Below, piece after piece: positions 37,370 through 46,208 of a DNA stretch of 56,081 nucleotides. The notes beneath the pieces were generated by a model. That model saw nothing but the letters and a program-made list of their open reading frames with translations, was not told the origin of the DNA and made no database searches. The translations under genes were made by a program, and so were the position numbers. Origin of the DNA: an uncultured Oceanospirillaceae bacterium (GTDB taxonomy: Bacteria > Pseudomonadota > Gammaproteobacteria > Pseudomonadales > Balneatricaceae); contig CAKZOD010000055.1 in assembly GCA_937136055.1 (NCBI GenBank), forward strand, positions 1 to 56,081, read 5' to 3'. The first letter of the stretch is position 1. Every line of letters begins with the position of its first letter.

Positions 37370-38728
37370 CTAGTCGCGGATTACTTTTTTTAAAAAAATT
37401 TTTCGCTCATCTGCAACTGGTATTAAAGCCGACAGTTGATGGCATAAAGTCGCCAGGTCTAGTTGCTGTTTTGCATGTCTTTTTACTTGGTGTCTAGCAA
37501 CAGGGCCAAGAAAGTATGCAAGCTCAGTGGCAATATGATCCAATTCAATTTTGCTCAAAGGTGTTGCGCAAGGAGGGGGCGATTGCTGTATTACAGTCTT
37601 TTCTTGTACGTCATTGCTTGCTGAATCTGGAGTTATCGTACTGCTAATAGCAAGGCTTGTTTGGGCTTTGTTTATAAAATGTTCTCGCTCTTGAGTATCG
37701 GTGATATGTCCTGCAAGGGAAAGCATAAACTGTTCTGGATTGCGGCTGGTGGTTAACGTTTTTTTTATAACAAGGTTTGCTATTGGGCCTAAATGCTTAG
37801 TAAGTGTTATTTGAATATCTTGTAATGCAGACTTTGCTATTTTTAAATGGCTGGGCGTTGGAGTTGAATTTACTAATGTAACAGGAGGAAGCTCTGTTTG
37901 CCCTTGAGTAGAAGCTTTCTTATCTATAGCCTCGATAGCATTTATAAAATCTAAAGCACTTTGATACCTATCGCTTGTTTTAGCTGCTAGTGCTTTGCGT
38001 AAAATCAATTGTAAGTTGGGAGATAAACCAGAGTGATTTTCAAATACTTGGTCTAGAAATTCACTGATAGGGAGTGTGTACAGTTGTTGCGGTGATAATC
38101 TTGCTCCAGTTAGCATTTCAAGCATTACCATTGCGGCGCTGTATATGTCTGCTTGGTGATTGACTGTCTCTCCACGTAAGCCCTCTGGAGACATATAGTT
38201 CGGCGTTCCAACCATATTCCCCGAAAGAGTAAGGTCTGAGCTGTCCAGTAGAGCGACACCAAAGTCAGTGATTTTAACTTCACCGTTGTTTAGCAGAATA
38301 ATGTTAGCAGGCTTGATGTCCCTGTGAACTATATTGTTTTGATGGGCTGCATTTAGCGCGCGTAATATGGATAAGGTGATAAAAACTGTTTCATCTAACG
38401 ACAGCTTATGATCACTTTGTAATAAGTCACTAAGCTCCTCTCCATCAATATATTCCATGACAAGGTAGTTTTGATTATTGAATGTTCCATAATCGAAAAC
38501 AGTTACTATATTTTGATGAAGACAACGGGCAGCGGCTTGTGCTTCACGTTGAAAGCGAGCACTCAATTCTTTGCCATTGGGACCCTGGCAGTGATGTGGG
38601 TGCAATATTTTTATTGCTACTTGGCGGTCTATAATGGAATCGAAGGCTAGGTATACCACTCCCATAGCTCCCTGCCCTAATACTTGAGTTATTTGGTATT
38701 TATCAAGTTTATCGCCAATATTTATCAT
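37370..38728 (-). CDS. Ser/Thr protein kinase with duplicated C-terminal module
   Basis: 452-residue cytoplasmic kinase. The N-terminal kinase domain (12-270) is complete: glycine loop GQGAMGVVY, K40 in VAIKIL, catalytic HRDIKPAN (D137), DFG (155-157) and GTPNYMSPE. No transmembrane segment. The C-terminus has two copies of about 50 residues, each with LGP[IV]A...VK near its start and ending in a [FI]-[IL]-[NK]-K motif (about 308-357 and 402-451). I do not recognise this module with certainty. It lies 59 bases downstream of the HAMP sensor gene in the same direction, so probably one operon. Upstream of the Tad genes. Confidence 0.92.
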   Translation of the reverse strand: MINIGDKLDKYQITQVLGQGAMGVVYLAFDSIIDRQVAIKILHPHHCQGPNGKELSARFQREAQAAARCLHQNIVTVFDYGTFNNQNYLVMEYIDGEELSDLLQSDHKLSLDETVFITLSILRALNAAHQNNIVHRDIKPANIILLNNGEVKITDFGVALLDSSDLTLSGNMVGTPNYMSPEGLRGETVNHQADIYSAAMVMLEMLTGARLSPQQLYTLPISEFLDQVFENHSGLSPNLQLILRKALAAKTSDRYQSALDFINAIEAIDKKASTQGQTELPPVTLVNSTPTPSHLKIAKSALQDIQITLTKHLGPIANLVIKKTLTTSRNPEQFMLSLAGHITDTQEREHFINKAQTSLAISSTITPDSASNDVQEKTVIQQSPPPCATPLSKIELDHIATELAYFLGPVARHQVKRHAKQQLDLATLCHQLSALIPVADERKIFLKKVIRD

Positions 38729-38787
38729 TGCTATCTCAAAGGTTGTCGAAAAGATTGTTAAATGGCGTAAAAATTGATGGAAAATCC

Positions 38788-39669
38788 CTAGTCATCTAGT
38801 GTGTCGTCCAGCATTTTGACAGCACTGTCTAGGCTGTTTTGCATCCGATTGAAAGAGCGCCCTAGCGAGCTGATTTCATCTTTTCCTTTAAGCTCAATAG
38901 GTGGTAGGTTTAAAGTGCCTAAGCTCACTTTATCGACATGACTGGCCATTAAAGTAACAGGTTTAATAACAAAGATGTTGAGTAGGATGTTTAATATTAC
39001 TCCAACAGCAAAAAAGACTAAAATAATCGTTGCCATAAATAATACAAACTCTTTATCGGCTCTTTCTTGAGGAAGTGACAAAGGCACTGAAACTATTTGA
39101 GCACCTATCACTTCGTTGAGTTTCCAACCAAAGCCATTGCTATCGCCATAGCGCTTGATTAATGTTTTAGGTGCCGCTTCAGGGGTCGAGTGGCAAATGA
39201 GGCACTTGCCGTTTGTGATGCGAATAGGCTTGCTAAAATACAGTGATTTACCAGTGGGGGTGTCACGCTCGCCTATCAAAGATGATTCATCGTTAGATCT
39301 AAAGAAGTTAATGATATCTGCTTCCCAGTCAGTGGCTCTATTTGCTGGGTTTGTGGGGTTGAGTGCAGATTCTCGATAATTGTAATCAGGGTGTTTTTTT
39401 TGTAGGTTTGCTATGTATTTTGATGCTGCATAGGCAGGTACTGTCTGGGCCAAAAAATGTGTACTAGATTGGCCGGCGATAAGTGGGCGGACTTCATCTA
39501 CCGTATAACTGCGAACAGCAACAGCGCTTTCCAATAAAATTGCTGCTGTTTCTAACGCTTCTTTGCGTGCATTTTCTCGCTGTAAATTAAAGGATACTGC
39601 TGCAGAAACTAATATACCTATTAGGCCTGTTGCCAGTAGTATAATATTAAATTTCCATTTTAAAGACAT
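38788..39669 (-). CDS. Membrane sensor: Tll0287-like (DUF3365) heme-motif domain plus HAMP
   Basis: 293-residue membrane protein. An N-terminal membrane helix (8-28), a periplasmic domain of the DUF3365/Tll0287-like type (about 35-200) with one CXXCH heme-attachment motif (CLICH, 156-160), a second helix (210-235) and a HAMP domain (235-285). It stops after HAMP without kinase, cyclase or methyl-accepting domain. It would therefore signal by contact with a partner. The Ser/Thr kinase gene 59 bases downstream is the obvious candidate (inference). Confidence 0.82.
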   Translation of the reverse strand: MSLKWKFNIILLATGLIGILVSAAVSFNLQRENARKEALETAAILLESAVAVRSYTVDEVRPLIAGQSSTHFLAQTVPAYAASKYIANLQKKHPDYNYRESALNPTNPANRATDWEADIINFFRSNDESSLIGERDTPTGKSLYFSKPIRITNGKCLICHSTPEAAPKTLIKRYGDSNGFGWKLNEVIGAQIVSVPLSLPQERADKEFVLFMATIILVFFAVGVILNILLNIFVIKPVTLMASHVDKVSLGTLNLPPIELKGKDEISSLGRSFNRMQNSLDSAVKMLDDTLDD

Positions 39670-40000
39670 TTTGATATCCAGTCGGGTTGAGTTATGAATT
39701 AAAGATAAACTTAATATTAACGTTTATAATTTATTGTCGTCTTTTGGGCTCGTTTGTGTATTTTATTTAGTTTGTGTAAATAGTTTTAATGCTACCAGTG
39801 CATGGTTGTGAGAACTATATTATAGGCTATAGTATACCGAATTTTAGAATTATTCCCCTTAAAAACACTAAGTGAAATTAAATACTAACTAAAGTTAATA
39901 GTAAATTAGGAGTTAATCTATTACTGTTGTTAAATAGAGGATGCTTTGTAAAACTGTGATTTTTTATTAAAAATTTTTGTATTTATTGAATGTGAGTTTG
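39670..40000. other. Intergenic region upstream of the Tad locus
   Basis: 331 very AT-rich bases between the divergent sensor gene and the Tad genes. It should contain promoters for both. I looked for a sigma-54 type -24/-12 element and did not find one. No gene seen. Confidence 0.4.
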
Positions 40001-40441
40001 ATGGTGGTTGAAGTTGCTAAGTGGCGGGTATTATTGGGCGTGATGCTGTTAGTATTAACGACGCTTTTTGCCATGAGTTTGATGTTGTTTTATCGCTTAT
40101 CCATACTTCCCTTTGCTGTAAGTAGTTATTGCGGGCAGATTGAAGTAAATGAATATTGTGTGGCGGCCGTCTCCGAGAATTTAATGTATAACAGTCAATG
40201 GTTGTCATTTCAATATATTATATATTTTCTGCTGAGCTTTATTCTATATCCCGTATTTCAAAACGCAATAGGCTCGCCGATAGTGAACTTGTTAGTTGTG
40301 GGTTTGCTGTCGGCAGGTTTGCTTACGCTATTAACTGATAACAGAGGGGTGGAAGTATATTCTAGTATATTTAACCCAGTTTTTATTGGATTACTTATTC
40401 ATTCAAAACGCAAGAGGCGTGTTATATTTAATAAAGCTTAA
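40001..40441 (+). CDS. Small membrane protein at the head of the Tad locus, unknown
   Basis: 146-residue protein with about four hydrophobic segments (near 10-35, 65-85, 90-115 and 120-135) and a basic C-terminus (SKRKRRVIF). I see no aspartate motif of a prepilin peptidase and no family I recognise. The ATG at 40001 is chosen; TTG and GTG codons further upstream are possible. Its stop lies 35 bases before the Flp pilin gene on the same strand, so it may belong to the pilus locus. Confidence 0.6.
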   Translation: MVVEVAKWRVLLGVMLLVLTTLFAMSLMLFYRLSILPFAVSSYCGQIEVNEYCVAAVSENLMYNSQWLSFQYIIYFLLSFILYPVFQNAIGSPIVNLLVVGLLSAGLLTLLTDNRGVEVYSSIFNPVFIGLLIHSKRKRRVIFNKA

Positions 40442-40476
40442 AGTTTAAATTATTAGAAACTATATAAAGGTGAAAT

Positions 40477-40719
40477 ATGAAAACTCAAATGAGACAGCTT
40501 GGTCAAGGTATGACAGAGTACATCATAATCGTGGCATTGATAGCAATCGCAGCCATTGCTGTCTACGGCTTTTTTGGGGATACGATAAGAGGTCAAATGG
40601 GAGCGATGACGGCAGAGTTGGCCGGTGAGGACTCAAGTGCGGCTAAAGGTAATGTTGCTGCGAAAGCTGATATCGATAAGTCTAGTGGAAATAAAACTCT
40701 GAAGGATTTTAATGAGTGA
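40477..40719 (+). CDS. flp: Flp/Tad-type pilin
   Basis: Major pilin candidate, 80 residues. It has a short basic leader, the cleavage motif LG-QGMTEY (cleavage expected after G9, which puts E14 at +5), and a hydrophobic helix IIIVALIAIAAIAVYGF. The polar C-terminus (about 40-80) is longer than in minimal Flp pilins. AAGGTG lies six bases before the ATG. It is the first recognisable gene of the Tad locus. Confidence 0.9.
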   Translation: MKTQMRQLGQGMTEYIIIVALIAIAAIAVYGFFGDTIRGQMGAMTAELAGEDSSAAKGNVAAKADIDKSSGNKTLKDFNE

Positions 40720-40760
40720 TGACTAATAATTAATGATCTTTTCACTGGATATTCAATTCA

Positions 40761-42686
40761 ATGAACCAGAGACGCCATAACACGATAGCGAAAGCGGGGT
40801 TGAAACAGCGAGGTCAAGCGATAGTGCTTGTCTTACTGTTGAGCGTTATTGGTGTTATTGGTGCCGTGATTTTAGTTAGCACTGGTGTGTTGACCAGTGA
40901 AAAAATGCAGTTGCAAAATGCAGCGGATGCAACCGCATATAGTGTGTCTGTATTAGAGGCTCGTGATCTTAATTACGGTGCTTATATGAATAGGGCGATT
41001 GTCGCCAATGAGGTGGCAGTTGGGCAGATGGTCAGTATGTACTCATGGCTGGATATGCTGGAGTCTGAAAAAACCTATCTCAATGCTTTGGCCAGTGCGC
41101 TTAATTTGATCCCCCCACCTGTAGGTACAGCTCTTTCAGCTGGAGTGAAAGGTTACGCTACTTACATTGGTAAGATAGGCGCGACAGGCAAGCGCTTTGT
41201 CGAGCCTTTAAGTAAAACTGTTATCAAAGGTTTAGGTATTCTCAATCAAGGTTATGGGATATCTCAGCAAGCGATGCATGTGGCGACGCTTGTGTTCAGT
41301 GCATCAGCCGTATCTAAAGTACCTAAATACAATGTCACTAGTAGCCAAAGTGATATTGGTTTATCAGGGTTTGGGTATTTTGCATTAGCCATGCACTATG
41401 GCAGTTATTACGGGGATTTACTGAGTCTTCCCAGCGACAAAGTCTTCCAAATAGTTCAACACCCCAGTAAATCAGATCCTGAGATGAAGTACTTGGCGCA
41501 AATGGTCAATGACTCAAGGGACGGGTTTACAAAGCATAGGTCCTGCTCTAGTAATGATAGTGTGGCTAAAGGGCTAGATAAGCTTAACGATATTTTAAAA
41601 CTTCTTAAAATTCCCGATGTGTCATTTCTTGTGTTTTCTGTTGAAAACTCATCGCTTTATGCAAATATCCCACTGCTTGGTAAGGTTAAAATTTGGAGCT
41701 TGCCAGGGCCGAGGCTAGTGAGCGGACCATCTTTAGGTTGCAATGAAAGTGAAGTTGTTAATCCAACGACAGGAAAGAAAGAGCAAGTACCCCAAGGTGG
41801 CTGGCAGCTCGGGCTTTTTGATATCACTATGGATGTGGATGCAACTTTCAGCCCACCGTCAATTGATCTAGGGCCGCTTGGTACTATTAGTTTTGGAACC
41901 TACGGAATTAAATACGGCGCCAGACTTAATCCAAAAGTTAAACGTAAAGGTGGGACTCAGTTAGTTTACGGTAAAGGTACGGAGCAGTTTATTTGGAGCG
42001 CAGCTGATACTGCGGCTTTGGCTACAGGGGCTTCTGTTTCCTTTGAAATATGTGTTGCTTCCTGCTGGAATGAAGATGTTAACTTACCACTCCCAGACCT
42101 CCCCTACGGGGAAGGTTCAGCTTATGCAGGGGTCAAAGAAGCTGACTTATCCAGTGTATCAACAACTCCGAGTAAATCACGTGACATAGAGTATGGCAAT
42201 AGTGCGCAACTGACCATTCCTTGGAATATCATGAAGGCGAAATCGAGTGTTAACTTAAGTGGTAGTAGTCGCTATGAGTTCGCAAAAGGTGGTTATCAGC
42301 GAGTGAATAATGTGCCTGACATTAGCACAAAATTTATTGGTATGGAGGCCCCCTTTATTTTAATAGGCCTCACTCGGGACAGAAAAACTCTATTCAGCTC
42401 ATTAGCCCCTACTGGTAATTTCAAATTAGAAGAAGCAGATACACCGTTAGCGGCGATTGGTAAAGCAGAAGTTTATTACAGCGCGCCAAGTGATTTATCT
42501 ACGTTTAATACGCAACGTGCTGCAGTTGCTAATGGCTTTAATCCTTATTGGAATGCCAGATTAGTTGATACAAGTTACTTTGACCGATTAGCGGCGTTGA
42601 CCTTCCAGTCCTGGCAAGTTCCCAGTTTTGCTGTGTTAGATTCATTTAAGAAGCTCGTCAATAGTTTCAAGGGGCTATTTCTATGA
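40761..42686 (+). CDS. TadG-like pilus protein
   Basis: 641-residue protein with a single N-terminal membrane segment after GQAIVLVLLLSVIG and the TadE/G N-terminal pattern (SEKMQLQNAADATAYSVSV). The long C-terminal part would be outside the cytoplasmic membrane and has no recognised domain. It resembles TadG-like minor pilins, but the usual +5 Glu is absent (QAIVL), so it may not be processed. It overlaps the next gene by four bases (ATGA). Confidence 0.78.
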   Translation: MNQRRHNTIAKAGLKQRGQAIVLVLLLSVIGVIGAVILVSTGVLTSEKMQLQNAADATAYSVSVLEARDLNYGAYMNRAIVANEVAVGQMVSMYSWLDMLESEKTYLNALASALNLIPPPVGTALSAGVKGYATYIGKIGATGKRFVEPLSKTVIKGLGILNQGYGISQQAMHVATLVFSASAVSKVPKYNVTSSQSDIGLSGFGYFALAMHYGSYYGDLLSLPSDKVFQIVQHPSKSDPEMKYLAQMVNDSRDGFTKHRSCSSNDSVAKGLDKLNDILKLLKIPDVSFLVFSVENSSLYANIPLLGKVKIWSLPGPRLVSGPSLGCNESEVVNPTTGKKEQVPQGGWQLGLFDITMDVDATFSPPSIDLGPLGTISFGTYGIKYGARLNPKVKRKGGTQLVYGKGTEQFIWSAADTAALATGASVSFEICVASCWNEDVNLPLPDLPYGEGSAYAGVKEADLSSVSTTPSKSRDIEYGNSAQLTIPWNIMKAKSSVNLSGSSRYEFAKGGYQRVNNVPDISTKFIGMEAPFILIGLTRDRKTLFSSLAPTGNFKLEEADTPLAAIGKAEVYYSAPSDLSTFNTQRAAVANGFNPYWNARLVDTSYFDRLAALTFQSWQVPSFAVLDSFKKLVNSFKGLFL

Positions 42687-43603
42687 TTCGGGCAAAGTGG
42701 CAACAAGGTCAAGCGATGACTGAAATGTTAATCGCTTCTGCGTTTGTTCTCGTACCACTTTTTCTGATCGTCCCTATGGTGGGTAAATATATTGATATGC
42801 AGCATGCCAGCGTAGTTGCATCTCGATACAGTGCATGGGAAACAACAGTAAAAGGGAGTGCAGATACAGCTCTTGTTGAAGCTCGAGTTTATGCAGAGGC
42901 CAATGATCCTTTAACGAATACGCCGGGTAGCAATGGTCGGGCACTGTGGACTTACCACAATAAATTGCCGATGTACGATAGCAGTGACCATGCTAACTAC
43001 AATGCAACGATGAGCGCTGTTAAGAGTGGTAGCGATCAGATACATGACAGTACTTTAGGTATAACCCGCACCGTAGTGTCGGGAATAGGTAAAGGTGTTG
43101 AAGCTGTAACAGGGTTAATTAATCGCTTTTTGGGTACGGGAACTTTTGATGTGATTGATACTAGCGGTGTGGTATCAGTTGAGAGTCGTTTGAATATTAA
43201 AGCTCAACCACAATTTACAACCTTAAAAAATAGTTCAACTGCTGATTTGATCACGGGTGGGGCTCCTGTCTTTAATGCTAGGGCTCAAGTGTATTCAGTT
43301 AGTTGGGGCGTCAATGGTAAACAGGAGTTATTGGAAAAAGTTCAACCCATTGTGCCAACTGCGATTATTGGTCACGGCCTTGACAAGCTGAGTTTTGCTG
43401 GATTTAGTGCCCAAGAGGCGCTCTCTATTCTGACGTTATCCCCTGAGATTGCACCCTCACAGCTTAAATTTGGAGTGGTTGATTTAGACGCTCACCCTCG
43501 TGATAAATATCGAGTTAATCATACATCACAATCCAAACAGTACCCTAAAGATGAGCCGATATTATGTGTGCCAGGCTCTGGGAAGGGGTATTGCCGTGAA
43601 TAG
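42683..43603 (+). CDS. TadE-like pseudopilin
   Basis: 306 residues. N-terminal GQAMTEMLIASAFVLVPL has the prepilin-like motif with Glu at +5 after the G, then a hydrophobic helix. The rest (about 40-306) is predicted extracytoplasmic without known domains. It is longer than typical TadE (about 190). The start overlaps the TadG-like stop; the next gene overlaps its end by eight bases. Confidence 0.75.
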   Translation: MIRAKWQQGQAMTEMLIASAFVLVPLFLIVPMVGKYIDMQHASVVASRYSAWETTVKGSADTALVEARVYAEANDPLTNTPGSNGRALWTYHNKLPMYDSSDHANYNATMSAVKSGSDQIHDSTLGITRTVVSGIGKGVEAVTGLINRFLGTGTFDVIDTSGVVSVESRLNIKAQPQFTTLKNSSTADLITGGAPVFNARAQVYSVSWGVNGKQELLEKVQPIVPTAIIGHGLDKLSFAGFSAQEALSILTLSPEIAPSQLKFGVVDLDAHPRDKYRVNHTSQSKQYPKDEPILCVPGSGKGYCRE

Positions 43604-44279
43604 ATGGATATTGTTATTCCTCAGTTTATTTTTTTATTGCACAAAGGCCGTTGGGCAGAATTTCCCCGTACCGCCGGATACGAAAGTTGGGGTTGTTTCA
43701 GAACAAGCGAATGTACAAGGTATGCGTCTAAAAATTCAGAGGATTACTAGCCCTCAGCCGCTTCAACAAGTGCTCGCATTTTATAAACAGTTATGGGCTG
43801 ATAAAGGGATTGTAAGCACGTTTCAATCTTGGACTATGATAGGCAACAAAATCGCAGATAAATTTTACAATGTTCAATTACAGTCAAATAGCCAGGGGAC
43901 TTGGGGATATTTGAGTGTGAGTGATCTACCGAAGAGGTTGCAGCAAAACGCGTTACCTAAAACATTAAGTAGTAGCGAGTTTCCCGCTATGAACGGCAGC
44001 CAGATACTTGATTCTCAAAGCCATAACGATCTATTAAATAACAGTAAAACAGTAATGCTATTTAATAGTTTCTCCGTTGCCGCTAATAGCCAATACTATT
44101 TAAAGTACTATCAACAACGTGGTTGGCAGGTGAAGCAAAACTCTGAAGGTAGTGCACTGAAGGCACGGGTTTTAGTGCTTAGCAACGGGGCACAAAATAT
44201 CAGTTTAACAATACATCAACGAAATAACCGCACACTAGTAATAGCAAACGTTATTGAGGGGAAGTTGATCGGTGGATAA
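43596..44279 (+). CDS. Secreted protein of the Tad locus, unknown
   Basis: 227-residue exported protein. Start is GTG 43596 with a strong GAAGGGG before it, giving a clean signal peptide (NRWILLFLSLFFYCTKAVG) and a mature start at QNFPVPP. An upstream ATG in frame would bury the signal peptide. The mature part has two similar halves (VLAFYKQLWADKG, then YYLKYYQQRGWQVK), each like a short alpha-beta unit after an N-terminal strand. No family recognised. Overlaps both neighbours by eight bases, so tightly coupled to pseudopilin genes; likely a pilus or periplasmic assembly component. Confidence 0.7.
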   Translation: MNRWILLFLSLFFYCTKAVGQNFPVPPDTKVGVVSEQANVQGMRLKIQRITSPQPLQQVLAFYKQLWADKGIVSTFQSWTMIGNKIADKFYNVQLQSNSQGTWGYLSVSDLPKRLQQNALPKTLSSSEFPAMNGSQILDSQSHNDLLNNSKTVMLFNSFSVAANSQYYLKYYQQRGWQVKQNSEGSALKARVLVLSNGAQNISLTIHQRNNRTLVIANVIEGKLIGG

Positions 44280-44721
44280 ACAGTGTACGATGAAGTATCA
44301 AAGGGGCCAGTCAATGATCGAATATACGGTTATTTTGGTCGCTTTAACTACAACACTTTACAGTGTTACTCAAGGCTTATCGACTTCAGAGGTGGTTGGT
44401 GTCAACAAAGATCAAGATGGCACATTAATGAATGCGTTACATCAAAGTTACACCAGCCAAAACCTTGCTATCCGCATCAGTGAGCTTCCTGAATACAGTG
44501 ATTTAAGTGAAATGAAAAAATACTACGATCAACTGGAAAAATTTCCGACGTTGGCTAACCAGCTGCAAAGTGCTGATACTAAAATGAATAATATTAAGCA
44601 ACAACTAGATACTTACAATAACTATGTAGGCGAGCTTTCAAAGTATAAGAATGTGAAGGACTCATTTGGAAGTTTGATGGAGGATGCAGCTAATGAGCTT
44701 AGAAGCGGGGTATTACCTTGA
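44272..44721 (+). CDS. Pilin-like protein of the Tad locus
   Basis: 149 residues. N-terminal KYQRGQSMIEYTVILVAL shows the prepilin-like motif (G, then Q-S-M-I-E-Y with Glu at +5) and a hydrophobic helix. The rest is a polar, helical segment (about 50-140, YYDQLEKFPTLANQL). Start GTG 44272 has GAGGGGAAG seven bases before; an ATG at 44290 is an alternative. Minor pilin candidate. Confidence 0.72.
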   Translation: MDKQCTMKYQRGQSMIEYTVILVALTTTLYSVTQGLSTSEVVGVNKDQDGTLMNALHQSYTSQNLAIRISELPEYSDLSEMKKYYDQLEKFPTLANQLQSADTKMNNIKQQLDTYNNYVGELSKYKNVKDSFGSLMEDAANELRSGVLP

Positions 44722-44787
44722 TTAATTTTCTGTGTAATCGAAGGTATAAAAAAGTGTTAATTAACGGTTTAGTTTAGGAGAATTACA

Positions 44788-46206
44788 TTGGCAGCTTCCA
44801 GTAAAAGAACATTCACACTGCTGATTATTGCTGTGGGGTTAGGTATTTTAGGGGCATTTCTAACGATGTTGTATTTGAAGGCGCGAGAGTCTTCCTTGCG
44901 AGATCTGCTAAAGCCTAAATCTGCACCTATATCCATTGTAGTCGCCAGTAAAGATCTATTGAAAGGCGACATTTTAGATACATCTTCTCTATCGATTCGA
45001 AAAATCCCAGCGAACTATGTGAGCGCAAATGCGGTGATGCCAGATCAGTTCGATGTCATAAATGGCAAAGTGATTCAGCAAAATTTGGCCACAGGTAAAA
45101 TGCTGCTGCACAGTTTTGTCGATAATGAATTCCCATTAGATTTTTCTGACACTATTGCTATTAAACGACGTGCGATGACTATCCAAGTTGATGAAATGAG
45201 TACCTTTACCGGGTTGTTAAGACCTGGAAATAGAATCGACTTGTTCGTCAATATTAGCAACCTTGAGGGTACTCAAAAGAACATTGTGCCTGTTCTAGAA
45301 AATGTAGAAGTACTAACAACGGGGCGCGATAGCGCTCGGGATTACACTGAAAAAGTGCGTTTTTTACGCGGTGGTGTCGATCCTGGCATCAATCAAAACT
45401 TTACCACAGTGACATTGAACGTCACGCCTAAAGAAGCGGCCATTTTAGCAACTGCCAAAGATAAGGGGGATCTACTGGCACTATTGAGAAACCGTAAAGA
45501 TACCTCGGGGTCTGGTTTTAGTAATGTGTCTCTAGCAGATGTCAGTGCTAATGCTCAAAGGTTGGCCGAACAGGAGCTAGTTCGTGAAAGAGCACAGCAG
45601 TTGAGCCAAAATATTGTCAAGGGAGATGACGGGGTGCTTCGCACTAAAGATGGTGTGGCCCTGGCCAATCAAAATTTGGTGATAGGGGAAGATGGCAGTA
45701 TCAGGACTAAGTCGGGGATTGATCTGACGGGGCGCGGGTTAAGCCTGAATGATAAAGGTGAGATTGTTGATAAAGATGGCAATGTTATTGATCCGGATAC
45801 TCTGATGATTGCCGCTGATGGAAGCGTCATTGGCAAAGATGGGAAAGTGTTAAGTCGCAGTACTATTGCTGGAAATCCTGAAGCTAAGTCATTAAAAGGT
45901 ATTTCTGTTAATGATGCAGGTGAAGTTGTATTGCCCGATGGGACTGTTATTGCAGGTGTAAAAATGGATCAAGCAGGCAATATTATTTTACCTGACGGAA
46001 GTGTAGTTCGACCGGAAGATTTAGTGATGAATAGTGATGGCTCATTAGTCACTAAAACAGGTCAGGTAGTCGCTAAAGTAGATGTTTTAAAGCGTTTGGT
46101 AAGAAGAAATTTAAGCCGAACAACTATCGATTATATAGCGGGTGGGATTAGCAAAGATGGTGTTGCTACTGTTCAAAAGTTACCTGCAGCGCCTAGCGGT
46201 CAGTAA
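44788..46206 (+). CDS. cpaB: Flp pilus assembly protein CpaB/RcpC with repeat tail
   Basis: 472-residue periplasm-facing protein. It has an N-terminal membrane helix (10-27), an SAF-like domain (about 50-120, VVASKDLLKGDIL) and the RcpC/CpaB core (about 125-250, VDEMSTFTGLLRPGNRIDLFV in part). A C-terminal extension (about 279-433) is built of about seven 'DG.[IV]..KDG' units of 20-33 residues, unlike the usual family length of 260-300. Start is TTG with TAGGAG seven bases before it. It probably spans or stabilises the secretin; the repeat tail has no known role. Confidence 0.88.
   Translation: MAASSKRTFTLLIIAVGLGILGAFLTMLYLKARESSLRDLLKPKSAPISIVVASKDLLKGDILDTSSLSIRKIPANYVSANAVMPDQFDVINGKVIQQNLATGKMLLHSFVDNEFPLDFSDTIAIKRRAMTIQVDEMSTFTGLLRPGNRIDLFVNISNLEGTQKNIVPVLENVEVLTTGRDSARDYTEKVRFLRGGVDPGINQNFTTVTLNVTPKEAAILATAKDKGDLLALLRNRKDTSGSGFSNVSLADVSANAQRLAEQELVRERAQQLSQNIVKGDDGVLRTKDGVALANQNLVIGEDGSIRTKSGIDLTGRGLSLNDKGEIVDKDGNVIDPDTLMIAADGSVIGKDGKVLSRSTIAGNPEAKSLKGISVNDAGEVVLPDGTVIAGVKMDQAGNIILPDGSVVRPEDLVMNSDGSLVTKTGQVVAKVDVLKRLVRRNLSRTTIDYIAGGISKDGVATVQKLPAAPSGQ
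45621..46086 (+). repeat. Coding repeats in cpaB tail (about seven units)
   Basis: Divergent units of about 63 bases (one of about 100) encode GDDGVLRTKDG, GEDGSIRTKSG, NDKGEIVDKDG, AADGSVIGKDG, NDAGEVVLPDG, DQAGNIILPDG and NSDGSLVTKTG, each followed by a short hydrophobic stretch. A beta-solenoid or beta-roll is plausible. Confidence 0.75.
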
Positions 46207-46208
46207 GG

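Noticed and set aside
39670..40000. Sigma-54 promoter for the Tad locus
   Set aside because: No GG-N10-GC element with acceptable flanks was found.
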